Shown here in pieces: positions 54,125 to 62,990 of a stretch of DNA of 64,000 nucleotides. The stretch covers positions 3,782,001 through 3,846,000 of the forward strand of contig NZ_CP108938.1 of the NCBI RefSeq assembly GCF_036347135.1, written 5' to 3'. How positions within the stretch are numbered: position 1 is the stretch's first letter; each line of letters starts with the position of its first letter. The notes below the pieces were generated by a model. It ran no database searches. It saw only the letters and a program-made list of their open reading frames with translations, and was not told the origin of the DNA. Origin of the DNA: Streptomyces sp. NBC_00775 (lineage in GTDB: Bacteria; Actinomycetota; Actinomycetes; Streptomycetales; Streptomycetaceae). The translations under genes were made by a program, and so were the position numbers.

Positions 54125-54551
54125 ACGGTTTCCTTCCAGCATCGCCCGCTGTAGGTGACCCTCGCGGACGCAATCGTGCCCCTTGGCGCTGGCCTCCCAA
54201 CTGCGGGGTCACGGGAGGCGCGGGCCCGGTGGGCAACTCCCGCGAGGGGAGCGCCGCGTGGTGCTCGGGCGGCATACGACGGCTTTATGGAGTTCTGAGG
54301 TTCCTGTGGTGCCATACCGCTGGGGGTACAGATGTGTCGTATGCGGGGCCTGACAGGAGTGAGACTCTGCCGTAACCCGACACCGCAAGGCAATTCTCAT
54401 GTGCGTGTGAAAGCTCACACCCCGTTTGCCTCAGCTGTTTTCCGGAAACGAGCGCACAGCCAGACGCCGCCCGGCTAGGCTCTTCGCCTTTTGCCGGACG
54501 GCGCCAACTAGCGTGTATCCGCCATCCTTTGAACAGGTGGGGTGAGTGGGG
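54125..54551 (-). other. Long untranslated promoter/leader region of the transglycosylase gene
   Basis: About 430 bp with no supported gene. On the minus strand the leader before the gene is GC-rich and can fold, and a Crp-like site lies at 54405-54420. I looked for the c-di-AMP (ydaO) riboswitch that often precedes Streptomyces wall hydrolases and could not recognise its conserved core, so none is annotated. GGTCAGATCTGACC at 54550-54563 is a palindrome over the phoH stop codon. Confidence 0.5.
54405..54420. promoter_or_regulatory. Candidate Crp binding site
   Basis: GTGTGAAAGCTCACAC contains GTG-N6-CAC, the Streptomyces Crp half-site arrangement, inside a near-perfect 16-bp palindrome about 280 bp upstream of the transglycosylase start. 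Crp controls germination and early growth in Streptomyces, which suits a wall hydrolase, but the distance is large. Confidence 0.45.
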
Positions 54552-55877
54552 TCAGATCTGACCGTCCTCCAGCATTTCGGTCACAAGGGCGGCAATCTGG
54601 GACCTCTCGGACCGGTTGAGGGTGACATGCGCGAAGAGCGGGTGACCCTTCAACTTCTCCACCACGGCGACGACTCCGTCATATCGACCGACACGCAGAT
54701 TGTCCCTTTGCGCCACGTCATGGGTGAGAACAACCCGTGAATTGGCGCCGATTCGGGACAGAACGGTCAGCAGCACATTCCTTTCCAGTGACTGTGCCTC
54801 GTCCACGATCACGAAGGCGTCGTGGAGGGAGCGGCCGCGGATGTGGGTGAGGGGCAGGACCTCCAGCATGCCGCGCGCGGTGACCTCTTCGATGACCTCG
54901 CGGCTGGTGACCGCGGAGAGCGTGTCGAAGACCGCCTGCGCCCAGGGGCTCATCTTCTCGGACTCGGAGCCGGGCAGATAGCCGAGTTCCTGGCCGCCCA
55001 CCGCGTACAGCGGCCGGAAGACCATCACCTTCTGGTGCTGACGCCGTTCGAGCACGGCCTCCAGGCCCGCGCAGAGCGCGAGCGCCGACTTGCCGGTGCC
55101 GGCCCGGCCGCCCATCGACACGATCCCGATGTCGGGGTCGAGCAGCAGATCCAGCGCGATGCGCTGTTCCGCGCTGCGGCCCTTGATGCCGAAGGCCTCC
55201 CGATCACCGCGTACGAGGCGGATGTTGCCCTCGGACGTCACCCGCCCGAGCGCCTTGCCGCGTTCCGACTGGATCGTCAGGCCCGTGTGCACCGGCAGGT
55301 CGGACGCCTCGGGGACATAGGCGTGGCCCACGTCGAAGAGGACGTCCACCTGCTCGCCCGAGAGGGTCAGTTCGGACATTCCGGTCCAGCCGGAGGAGCC
55401 CGTGATGGCGAGTTCGGCGCGGTACTCCTCGGCGAGGAGTCCGACCGACGAGGCCTTGATCCTGAGCGGCAGGTCCTTCGACACGACCGTGACGTCGTAC
55501 CCCTCGGCCTGCAGGTTGCGGGCGACCGCGAGGATGCGGGAGTCGTTGTCCCCCAGGCGGTAGCCGCTGGGCAGCACGCTGGGGTCCGAGTGATTGAGCT
55601 CGACGCGTACGGTCCCGCCGAGGTCCCCGATCGGGATGGGGGCATCGAGGCGGCCGAACCGCACCCGGAATTCGTCGAGCAGGCGCAGTGCCTGCCGGGC
55701 GAAGTAGCCGAGTTCGGGATGGTGCCGCTTGGCCTCCAGCTCCGTGACCACGACGATCGGCAGCACTACTTCGTGCTCGTCGAAGCGGTTCAGGGCGCCT
55801 GGATCGGCCAGCAGGACGCTGGTGTCGAGAACATAGGTGCGCCGGTCTGGCATACGGCGCTTTGTGCTGGTCACCAC
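54552..55877 (-). CDS. PIN-PhoH family RNA helicase/nuclease-like ATPase
   Basis: A 441-residue protein joining an N-terminal PIN domain ([12 protein letters not shown] with catalytic Asp, about 14-150) to a PhoH P-loop ATPase ([12 protein letters not shown] at about 255-266, [11 protein letters not shown]alker [13 protein letters not shown]). The PhoH2/VapC fusion is reported to unwind and cut RNA. GTG 55877 gives the full PIN domain; no convincing Shine-Dalgarno is visible. The 298 bp upstream hold nothing else I can support. Confidence 0.93.
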   Translation of the reverse strand: MVTSTKRRMPDRRTYVLDTSVLLADPGALNRFDEHEVVLPIVVVTELEAKRHHPELGYFARQALRLLDEFRVRFGRLDAPIPIGDLGGTVRVELNHSDPSVLPSGYRLGDNDSRILAVARNLQAEGYDVTVVSKDLPLRIKASSVGLLAEEYRAELAITGSSGWTGMSELTLSGEQVDVLFDVGHAYVPEASDLPVHTGLTIQSERGKALGRVTSEGNIRLVRGDREAFGIKGRSAEQRIALDLLLDPDIGIVSMGGRAGTGKSALALCAGLEAVLERRQHQKVMVFRPLYAVGGQELGYLPGSESEKMSPWAQAVFDTLSAVTSREVIEEVTARGMLEVLPLTHIRGRSLHDAFVIVDEAQSLERNVLLTVLSRIGANSRVVLTHDVAQRDNLRVGRYDGVVAVVEKLKGHPLFAHVTLNRSERSQIAALVTEMLEDGQI

Positions 55878-56175
55878 GGAAGGACGTACCCCCTCGGATG
55901 AGGTCGGGGAGCGACGGAGAGGAGCTGGACCGGTTCTGGCCGCGATGCGCGGGCCGAGAACCGGCCCTCCGTCTCGTCCGTACTGACCGCACGGTCGGGC
56001 TGGTGCAAAGGGCCTCCCGGGCGGACGGCCCCGTGCCGTCCGCTGAGATCCGACGCCCGTGGTTCGGGCATCGACCTGGAAGGCTTATGCCCTCGAACAC
56101 GCCACGCCATGCCACGGCATATGACGGCGCGTTCGTTAACTCCTGATGACGTACGGTCCCGGGGTGCCGGTGGGA

Positions 56176-56949
56176 TCAGCCACCGTAACGGCGGTGTCGC
56201 GCCGCGTAGTCGCGCAGGGCACGCAGGAAGTCGACCTTCCGGAACGCCGGCCAGAAGACTTCACAGAAGTAGTACTCGGAGTGGGCCGTCTGCCAGAGCA
56301 TGAATCCGGACAGCCGCTGCTCGCCGCTGGTACGGATCACGAGGTCGGGATCGGGCTGGTCGCCGGTGTAGAGGTGCTTGCCGATGAGGTCGACGTCGAC
56401 GGTGTCGGCGAGGTCCTCGATCGAGGTGCCCTTCTCATGGGCGTCGAGGAGCATCGAGCGGACGGCGTCGGCGATCTCCTGGCGGCCGCCGTAGCCGATG
56501 GCGACGTTGACGAGTATCCCGTCGACGTGCGCGGTGGACTCCTCGGCCTCCTTGAGGACCGTCTGCATCTGCGCGGGCAGGATGTCCGGCGTGCCCACGT
56601 GGTGCACCCGCCAGCGGCCGTCGGCGGCGAGGGTGCGGACGACGCCCTCGATGATGCCGAGCAGCGGGACGAGCTCTTCCGCCGGGCGGTCGAAGTTGTC
56701 CGTGGACAACAGCCACAGGGTGACGACCTCGACATCGGTCTCGGAGCACCAGCCGAGGAACTCCTCGATCTTCTCGCCGCCGGCCTGGTGTCCCTGGACG
56801 GTGGTGGAGCCCGCCGCCTTCGCCCAGCGCCGGTTGCCGTCCATGATGACCCCGATGTGCTTGGGCACCTGGTCGTGGTCGAGGTGGCCTTCCACCCTGC
56901 GTGCATAGAACCTGACCAGCAGACGGCGCAGGTTGTCGCGCAAGGTCAC
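56176..56949 (-). CDS. cis-Prenyltransferase (Z-farnesyl diphosphate synthase-like)
   Basis: A 257-residue undecaprenyl-synthase-fold enzyme with catalytic Asp in IMDGNRRWAK (about residue 36), LWLLSTDNFDRPAEEL and the RTSGEQRLSGFMLWQ motif. The RLSGF pattern and the RRYGG end look closer to the short-chain Z-FPP synthase of mycobacteria (Rv1086) than to the long-chain UppS (Rv2361c); this is judged from memory. It adds isopentenyl units in cis to an allylic diphosphate. Confidence 0.92.
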   Translation of the reverse strand: MTLRDNLRRLLVRFYARRVEGHLDHDQVPKHIGVIMDGNRRWAKAAGSTTVQGHQAGGEKIEEFLGWCSETDVEVVTLWLLSTDNFDRPAEELVPLLGIIEGVVRTLAADGRWRVHHVGTPDILPAQMQTVLKEAEESTAHVDGILVNVAIGYGGRQEIADAVRSMLLDAHEKGTSIEDLADTVDVDLIGKHLYTGDQPDPDLVIRTSGEQRLSGFMLWQTAHSEYYFCEVFWPAFRKVDFLRALRDYAARHRRYGG

Positions 56950-57094
56950 GTGTTGTCAGCCCCTCCGTGCGGATCAGACAGGCGCCGCAGAGGGCAGTCC
57001 CTGTCCGTATGGCGGTCCCCCCGGGGCGAAGCCTACCCCCGGAAAACTAGGGCGTTGCTATGGGGTGTCAGTGGCCTGTCGTAGTTTCGTGTGC

Positions 57095-58132
57095 ATGAAC
57101 GACATGCCTGTATACCGCGCCACAACGGAGCGGTACGACTCGATGGAATACCGGCGGACGGGCCGCAGCGGTCTCAAGCTGCCCGCCGTCTCGCTCGGCC
57201 TGTGGCACAACTTCGGCGACGACCGCTCCCTGGACTCCCAGCGCGCGATCCTGCGCCGCGCCTTCGATCTGGGCGTCACGCACTTCGACCTGGCGAACAA
57301 CTACGGCCCGCCGCCCGGCTCCGCTGAGCTCAACTTCGGCAAGCTGCTGCAGCAGGACTTCGCGCCATACCGGGATGAACTGCTCATCTCGACCAAGGCG
57401 GGCTACCTCATGCACCCCGGCCCGTACGGCGAATGGGGCTCCCGCAAGTACCTGACGTCGTCCCTGGACGCCTCGCTGAAGCGGATGGGCGTCGACTACG
57501 TGGACATCTTCTACTCGCACCGCTTCGACCCGCACACTCCGCTGGAAGAGACGATGGGCGCGCTCGCGTCCGCCGTCCAGCAGGGCAAGGCGCTGTACGT
57601 GGGTGTGTCGTCGTACAGCAGCGAGCAGACCGCCGAGGCGGCGCGGATCCTCACCGAGATGGGTGTACGTCCGCTGATCCACCAGCCCTCGTACTCGATG
57701 ATCAACCGCTGGACCGAGGACGACGCCCTGCTCGACACCCTGGAGGCGGCCGGCATGGGCTGCATCTCCTTCGTGCCGCTCGCGCAGGGCCTGCTGACGG
57801 GCAAGTACCTCAAGGGCATCCCGGAGGGTTCGCGCGCCACACAGGGCAAGTCGCTGGACCCGGACCTGCTGAGCGAGGAGGTCGTACGGCGGCTGAACGG
57901 GCTGAACGACATCGCGGCCCGCCGCGGCCAGTCGCTCGCCCAGCTCGCGCTCACCTGGGTGCTGCGCGACGAGCGGATGACCTCCGCGCTCATCGGCGCG
58001 TCCAGCGTGGCGCAGCTGGAGGAGAACGTGGCGGCGCTGGCGGCGCCGAAGCTCACGGACGAGGAGCTGAAGGAGATCGACACGTTCGCGGTGTCGACGC
58101 CGGGCACGAACATCTGGGCCGGTCGGAGCTGA
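57095..58132 (+). CDS. Aldo/keto reductase (YghZ/AKR14-like)
   Basis: A 345-residue (beta/alpha)8 reductase with catalytic residues D (HFDLANNYG), Y (same motif), K (LLISTKAGYLM) and H (FYSHRFDP). The start MEYRRTGRSGLKLPAVSLGLWHNFG (from residue 16) is typical of YghZ/GsdA-like members that reduce glyceraldehyde 3-phosphate or methylglyoxal. TAGTTT ends 7 nt before ATG 57095 with no Shine-Dalgarno: predicted leaderless. Confidence 0.93.
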   Translation: MNDMPVYRATTERYDSMEYRRTGRSGLKLPAVSLGLWHNFGDDRSLDSQRAILRRAFDLGVTHFDLANNYGPPPGSAELNFGKLLQQDFAPYRDELLISTKAGYLMHPGPYGEWGSRKYLTSSLDASLKRMGVDYVDIFYSHRFDPHTPLEETMGALASAVQQGKALYVGVSSYSSEQTAEAARILTEMGVRPLIHQPSYSMINRWTEDDALLDTLEAAGMGCISFVPLAQGLLTGKYLKGIPEGSRATQGKSLDPDLLSEEVVRRLNGLNDIAARRGQSLAQLALTWVLRDERMTSALIGASSVAQLEENVAALAAPKLTDEELKEIDTFAVSTPGTNIWAGRS

Positions 58133-58275
58133 GACCGGCCGGTGAGCCGGCCTGGGACCGGCGGCCGTCGGCCGCCGGTCGGCGCTGAGTCACCGGGGCC
58201 GGTGCCGGTCGGGGCCCGTGGGGCTGGGGGGCGCACGGGGGCGCCCGTCGGGCCACCGCGTGCGGGCAGAAAAAA

Positions 58276-58310
58276 CGGGCCGGTCCGTGGGGGGGAGACG
58301 GACCGGCCCG
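58276..58310 (+). terminator. Terminator hairpin after the aldo/keto reductase
   Basis: CGGGCCGGTCCGT pairs perfectly with its complement around a 9-nt G-rich loop, preceded by an A run and followed by a GGGGGGTTT run. The rest of 58133-58595 shows no gene. Confidence 0.85.
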
Positions 58311-58595
58311 AGGGGGGGTTTCCACCATAACCCTTCGTAAGTGATGCTGCGTGCATCGGCGTGCCACAACTACTCTCCGGAGTCGTCCGACAACGCCCCG
58401 ATGGGCGCGGAAGCCCCGATTCAGGGCCCGATCATGGCTGAATCACAGCTGATTCCAAGGAAATCGCGGAGGATCCGGGGAGATCTGATGGGTTTGCGCC
58501 CGATTGGGTTTTCCTCGCCGACTCGCCCGGACGTACTCCAGGCGGGTGACCCGCGCGCCGAACGCCCGCTTGACGCCGCCGCTAACTTCGCAGCC

Positions 58596-58931
58596 ATGGC
58601 CACGTTCACCACTCCCGGGACGCCCGGTCCGGTGCCACTGGAAGTCGCCGGTTCGGCGCGCGCCCGGCGGCTCGGGCTGCTGGGCCGCGACGGAATCGAG
58701 GGGGCGCTGCTGCTGGAACCGGCGAGCTCGGTGCACACCCTGGGGATGCGGTTCGCGATCGACGTCGCCTATCTGGACCGGAAGTCGCGGGTCCTGGCGG
58801 TGCGGACGATGCGTCCGGGCCGGGTGGGGCTGCCGCGCCCGCGGGCCCGGCGGGTCCTGGAGGCGGAGGCCGGGGCGATGGAGCGCTGGGGTGTGCGGCG
58901 CGGGGTGCGGGTGACGGTCCACGACGCGTGA
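58596..58931 (+). CDS. DUF192 family protein
   Basis: A 111-residue protein with the DUF192 core ARRLGLLGRDGIEGALLLEP, HTLGMRFAIDVAYLD and PRARRVLEAEAG. Function unknown; other members are secreted, this one has no signal peptide. TAACTT ends 7 nt before ATG 58596, with no Shine-Dalgarno; an in-frame ATG at 58434 would add unrelated residues. Confidence 0.88.
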   Translation: MATFTTPGTPGPVPLEVAGSARARRLGLLGRDGIEGALLLEPASSVHTLGMRFAIDVAYLDRKSRVLAVRTMRPGRVGLPRPRARRVLEAEAGAMERWGVRRGVRVTVHDA

Positions 58932-59169
58932 TGCCACGTCAGAAAACGGACGCAGCACCGCGCAGCCCCCTCCACTGCGCGGTGCCACACGCGCAGCTTT
59001 GCTCACGCGAATTACCTTGGTCTGAACTTACGTGAGGCGAACAGCCCAGGCGAGTGGCCCTCGATAACGATGTGGAAACCCTGTGGAGATGTGCGCCGTG
59101 ATGCCTGGCGCACGCCCGCCATACGGACGGCCATCTCACGCAAAGGGCGCCCCATTGGGATGTTTTCGG

Positions 59170-59943
59170 TCAATCGTTCCGTGGCTTGCTCGCCTCGATC
59201 AGGAAGCGGGTGCTGTGGGCGACGAACGGGCCCTTCGCCTCGATCCGCTCGTGCAGGGCGCGGAGCTGGGGACGGTACTCGTCGACGGTGAAGCCGGGGA
59301 CCATCCAGATCACCTTGCGCAGGAAGTGGACGACGGCTCCGATGTCGTGGAACTCGATGCGGAGCCGCTCCGAGCGGAGGTCGACGATGTCGAGCCCGGC
59401 GGCTTCGGCGGCGGCGCGGGCGCGGTCGGGGTGGCGGCCGTTCCTGGCCTCCTCCGGCTGCGGGCCCAGGAAGTACTCCACGAGCTCGAAGACGCTGGCC
59501 GGGCCGACCTGCTGGGAGAAGTAGCGGCCGCCGGGGCGCAGCACGCGGGCGACCTCGTCCCAGTAGGTGTGGACGGGGTGCCGACTGGTGACCAGGTCGA
59601 ACGCCTCGTCCGCGAACGGCAGCGGCGCGTCCTCCGGGGAGGCGAGGACCACGGCGCCGCGCGGGTGGAGCAGGGCGGTGGCCCTGGCGGCGTTCGGCGG
59701 CCAGCCCTCGGTGGCGACGGTGAGCGAAGGCAACCGCGGGGCGGAGCCGAGGACTTCGCCGCCGCCGGTCTGGATGTCGAGCGCGGCGGACGCGCGGGCC
59801 AGCCGCTCCCCCATCGCCCGCGCGTACCCCCACGAGGGCCGCTCCTCGGTGGCCCGGCCCTCGAACCAGGAGAAGTCCCAGCCGTCGACGGACACGGCCT
59901 CGGCTTCGGCGACGAGGTCTTCGAAGGTACGGGTGGTGGCCAT
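59170..59943 (-). CDS. Class I SAM-dependent methyltransferase
   Basis: A 257-residue methyltransferase: SAM-binding loop LDIQTGGGEVLG near 55-66 (motif I, with D-x-G-x-G-G), motif II/III LPFADEAFDLVTSRH and VLRPGGRYFSQQVG near 128-141. Substrate unknown. The gene faces DinB-like 60030 divergently. Confidence 0.88.
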   Translation of the reverse strand: MATTRTFEDLVAEAEAVSVDGWDFSWFEGRATEERPSWGYARAMGERLARASAALDIQTGGGEVLGSAPRLPSLTVATEGWPPNAARATALLHPRGAVVLASPEDAPLPFADEAFDLVTSRHPVHTYWDEVARVLRPGGRYFSQQVGPASVFELVEYFLGPQPEEARNGRHPDRARAAAEAAGLDIVDLRSERLRIEFHDIGAVVHFLRKVIWMVPGFTVDEYRPQLRALHERIEAKGPFVAHSTRFLIEASKPRND

Positions 59944-60029
59944 GGGCGGATCTTCTCAACTCCCGCCGAGGGGAGGCGAGGCGTTTTCCCCCGGCGGGCG
60001 TTGTCGGTGCCCGCTGCTACGTTCCGCCC

Positions 60030-60542
60030 ATGACGACGAATCCAGGGGGTGCCCGGGTGCCGTACACCGGGGGCGAGAAGGAGATTCTGCACGCGAGCCT
60101 CGACCGGCATCGGGACGCGGTGCTGTGGAAGCTGGACGGCCTCGACGACGAACAGGTACGACGGGTGATGACCCCGTCGGGCACGAACCTGCTGGGCCTG
60201 GTGAAGCATCTCGCGTCCGTCGAGTACAGCTGGTTCTGCTCGACCTTCGGGAGGGAGGTCGAACCGCTGTGGTTCGACCCGTTCACCGGGGAGGACATGA
60301 GCGCGGGGCCCGGCGAGACGACGGCCCGGATCGTCGAGTTCTACGGCCGCGCCCGCGCCACCGCCGACCGCACCATCTCCGAACTGTCGCTCGACGACCT
60401 GGGCACGTCGTGGAGCGGCACGACGGTTTCCCTGCGCTGGGTCCTGATCCACATGGTCGAGGAGACGGCGCGGCACGCGGGACACATGGACATCGTGCGG
60501 GAGCTGATCGACGGGGGGACGGGGGATCACCGGCCCGGGTGA
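60030..60542 (+). CDS. DinB-like (DUF664) protein
   Basis: A 170-residue four-helix protein with three metal-binding His candidates (LGLVKHLASVEYSWF, ILIHMVEETARHAGHMDI). DinB proteins include mycothiol- or bacillithiol-dependent transferases; this one has no assigned partner. TACGTT ends 6 nt before ATG 60030, no Shine-Dalgarno: predicted leaderless. Confidence 0.88.
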   Translation: MTTNPGGARVPYTGGEKEILHASLDRHRDAVLWKLDGLDDEQVRRVMTPSGTNLLGLVKHLASVEYSWFCSTFGREVEPLWFDPFTGEDMSAGPGETTARIVEFYGRARATADRTISELSLDDLGTSWSGTTVSLRWVLIHMVEETARHAGHMDIVRELIDGGTGDHRPG

Positions 60543-60745
60543 TCGGGTCCGGGTCGTCGAGGCAGCCGGTGATCGGGTCGCCGGGGCAGATACGGGAACA
60601 CCAGGCGGTACGCGGCCTCCGCCGTGGGGGCGTCGAGGAGACCGTCGGCACTCAGGCACCGCCGTGCCGGCGCGGCCGAGCCGTCACCGCCCTGGTTGCC
60701 GACCAGTTGGGGCGCCAGGGGGGTGAGGAGGGCAGGCGTGGTCAT
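60527..60745 (-). CDS. Small protein coupled to the acetyltransferase gene
   Basis: A 72-residue frame whose ATG overlaps the acetyltransferase stop as ATGA, the pattern of translational coupling used by real gene pairs here. Pro-rich, no domain. Its 3' end overlaps the convergent DinB-like gene by 16 bp. Confidence 0.5.
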   Translation of the reverse strand: MTTPALLTPLAPQLVGNQGGDGSAAPARRCLSADGLLDAPTAEAAYRLVFPYLPRRPDHRLPRRPGPDHPGR

Positions 60746-61197
60746 GGGTCGAGTACGAGCAGGACGTGCTCGTCGTCCCCGTGGCGTACCGTCTGCGAGC
60801 GCTCGAAGCCGTGCCGTTCCAGGAGGCGTATCGAGGCGGTGTTGCCGGTGAACACCTCGGCGTACAGGGGCCGGTTCTTCTCGGCGGGCAGAAAGAGGGC
60901 GAGGGCCCGGGTGCCGATGCCGCGGCCCCAGTAGGGACGGCCGAACCAGTACCCGAGGAAGCGCTGCCCGTCCTCCCACCAGGCGACGATGTTCCCGGCC
61001 GGTTCGCCGTCGACGGTGACCGTCTGCACGAAGCCGGTGCTGTTGCCGAGGACACGCGTGACCCAGTGGGTCATGAAGGCCTCGCGTTCCCGGGAGGGGA
61101 ACCTCGAACGCCGCACCGCCTCCGCGTCCAGCTGCTGCTGGTAGAACGGCTCCAGGTCGGCTTCGGCCACATCCCTCAGACGTACGTCCTCATCCAT
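60742..61197 (-). CDS. GNAT-family acetyltransferase
   Basis: A 151-residue RimJ/RimL-type GNAT with the acetyl-CoA loop RPYWGRGIGTRAL (Q/R-x-x-G-x-G/A) near 89-101 and AEVFTGNTASIRLLERHGFE near 113-132. Acceptor unknown. ATG 61197 removes a non-conserved head; the alternative start is 61245. Confidence 0.88.
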   Translation of the reverse strand: MDEDVRLRDVAEADLEPFYQQQLDAEAVRRSRFPSREREAFMTHWVTRVLGNSTGFVQTVTVDGEPAGNIVAWWEDGQRFLGYWFGRPYWGRGIGTRALALFLPAEKNRPLYAEVFTGNTASIRLLERHGFERSQTVRHGDDEHVLLVLDP

Positions 61198-61244
61198 GCT
61201 CACCGAGTCTGGCACCGCCCACTGACACTCACCGTCCACCGGCA

Positions 61245-62117
61245 TCAGGGGACCAGTGGACGCACCTCTTCAGCCACGAACCGTACGAACCCCTCGGGAT
61301 CCGGTTCGTCGGCGGTGGGCTGGAGGACGACGGTGTCGGCGCCGGCGTCCACAAGGCGCTGGACGGCCTTGGCGACGGCACCCGCGTCACCGGCGACCCC
61401 GTGCTCCGGGACCGGATCCTCCCCGTTGGCCTCGATCTCGGCGCGCAGCCGGGCGGCGGCGTCGGGCCCGCTGGCGGTGTGGAGGTAGACGACCACGCGA
61501 TGCCGGTCGGTCCTGCCCGCCGCCTCCCGCCCCTCGTCGATGAGTTGGCGGGCCCGCCGCACCCCCTCGGGCGCGGTGGAGGCGGTGAGGATGGTGCCGT
61601 CGGCGGCTTCGCCGGAGAGCCGGAGTGTACGGGGCCCGGTGGCGCCGGTGAGGACCTCGGGAGCCCCGGCCGGCGGCCAGTCGAGGGCGACCTCGTCGAG
61701 CTTCACGTACCGTCCGCTGACGGTGACCCGCTCGCCCCGCAGCAGCGCGCGCAACGCGTCGAGGTGCTCGCGCAGCAACGTCACGGGCGACTCGGCCCGC
61801 GCCCCGACCTGCCCCATCCAGTCCTGTACGCCGTGGCCCACGCCCACGGTGGCCCGCCCCGGGAACAGCCGGTGCAGCGTGGCGGCCTCCATCGCGGTGA
61901 CGGCGACGTTGCGCAGCGGAACGGGCAGGAGTCCCACCCCGACCTTCAGCCGTTCGGTCCAGGCGAGCGCGGCCGCCGCGGCGGAGATCCCGCCTTCGAG
62001 GAAGCAGTCCTCCCACAGCCACAGCTCTTCGAGGCCGGAGTCCTCCGCCGCACGCGCGAGGGCACGCAGTCGCTCGGGAGGCAGTTGGGGCCGGAACACA
62101 ACGCCGAGAGCAGTCAT
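61245..62117 (-). CDS. LLM-class F420/FMN-dependent oxidoreductase
   Basis: A 290-residue luciferase-like flavoenzyme (LRALARAAEDSGLEELWLWE, TERLKVGVGLLPVPLRNVAVTA, GRATVGVGHGVQDWMGQVG, EVLTGATGPRTLRL). The length and the GHGVxxWM loop fit the F420-dependent subgroup common in actinobacteria. Substrate unknown. GGAAGG is 5 nt before its ATG. Confidence 0.88.
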   Translation of the reverse strand: MTALGVVFRPQLPPERLRALARAAEDSGLEELWLWEDCFLEGGISAAAAALAWTERLKVGVGLLPVPLRNVAVTAMEAATLHRLFPGRATVGVGHGVQDWMGQVGARAESPVTLLREHLDALRALLRGERVTVSGRYVKLDEVALDWPPAGAPEVLTGATGPRTLRLSGEAADGTILTASTAPEGVRRARQLIDEGREAAGRTDRHRVVVYLHTASGPDAAARLRAEIEANGEDPVPEHGVAGDAGAVAKAVQRLVDAGADTVVLQPTADEPDPEGFVRFVAEEVRPLVP

Positions 62118-62174
62118 ACGGCCTTCCTACCGACCGGCCGCCCGCCGGACAACTTCTTTACTCCTCAGCCCCGT

Positions 62175-62753
62175 TCACTCCCCGACCCCGCTGCCGGCAC
62201 GCTCGTACCGCAGCTGCGCGACACCGTTGCCGAAGACCCGGGCCTCGACGAGCCGGAGCCGCGTCAGGGCGTCCGCATCCGGGAAGAGCGGCTTGCCTCG
62301 TCCGATCAGCACGGGATGGACGTACACCCAGAACTCATCGACGAGATCGTGCCGCATGAGCTCGGCGGTGAGATCGGCCCCGCCGAGCCCCAGATCCCCG
62401 CCGGGCTGCTCCTTCAGGGCCCGGATCTCCTCGGGCACGACCTCCCGCACGATGGTGGTGTGCCCATCGGCGTGGTGCAGCGTCCGCGAGAACACCACCT
62501 TGGGGATGTTCCGCCAGATCTCGGCGAACTCGACCACCTCGGGCGTGCTCTCCGGGTCCTTGTCGGCCGTCGGCCAGTACCCGGCCAACAGCTCGTACGT
62601 CACCCGGCCCTGCATCAGGGCGCCCATTTTCCGGATCTCCCGGTTGAAGTGTCCGTGCAGTTCGGCGTCGACCTGATGCCAGTCGATCTCGCGGTTCGGG
62701 CCTTCGATGTATCCGTCGAGGGACACCGACATCATCAGGATGATCTTTCGCAT
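62175..62753 (-). CDS. Dihydrofolate reductase-like (RibD C-terminal) protein
   Basis: A 192-residue DHFR-fold protein (MRKIILMMSVSLDGYIEGPN, ALMQGRVTYELLAGYWP, GDLGLGGADLTAELMRHDLVDEFWVYVHPVLIGRGKPLF). Such stand-alone members are deaminase-reductase domains of unknown substrate; not a true FolA. GAGG precedes ATG 62753. Confidence 0.88.
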   Translation of the reverse strand: MRKIILMMSVSLDGYIEGPNREIDWHQVDAELHGHFNREIRKMGALMQGRVTYELLAGYWPTADKDPESTPEVVEFAEIWRNIPKVVFSRTLHHADGHTTIVREVVPEEIRALKEQPGGDLGLGGADLTAELMRHDLVDEFWVYVHPVLIGRGKPLFPDADALTRLRLVEARVFGNGVAQLRYERAGSGVGE

Positions 62754-62990
62754 GACGGACCTCGCCGATGTCGTCTCGTAGGCAGGGGCACACAAGGGTG
62801 TGCCCAGTCAACCAGGATCCGGCGGGCCCGCCGAAGGGATACGCTGAGGACCACTGCGCTGTTCGTGTGAAGTTCCGTGCGTGGGGGGAAAGTTGAGCGA
62901 GCACGACGTCGGGCCCGGGGGCGGGACAGCCGTGACGGACACACGGGCCGTCTCACTGGTCTCCCGGCAGTAGCCGCGGTCCGGCCCCCG

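Noticed and set aside
54125..54400. c-di-AMP (ydaO) riboswitch upstream of the transglycosylase
   Set aside because: Expected from family knowledge, but I could not find the conserved core sequence on the minus strand.
62893..62973. 26-codon frame with TTG start after a GGGGGGAAAG, before the caspase gene
   Set aside because: Good Shine-Dalgarno-like run but rare start codon, very short and no overlap with the next gene.
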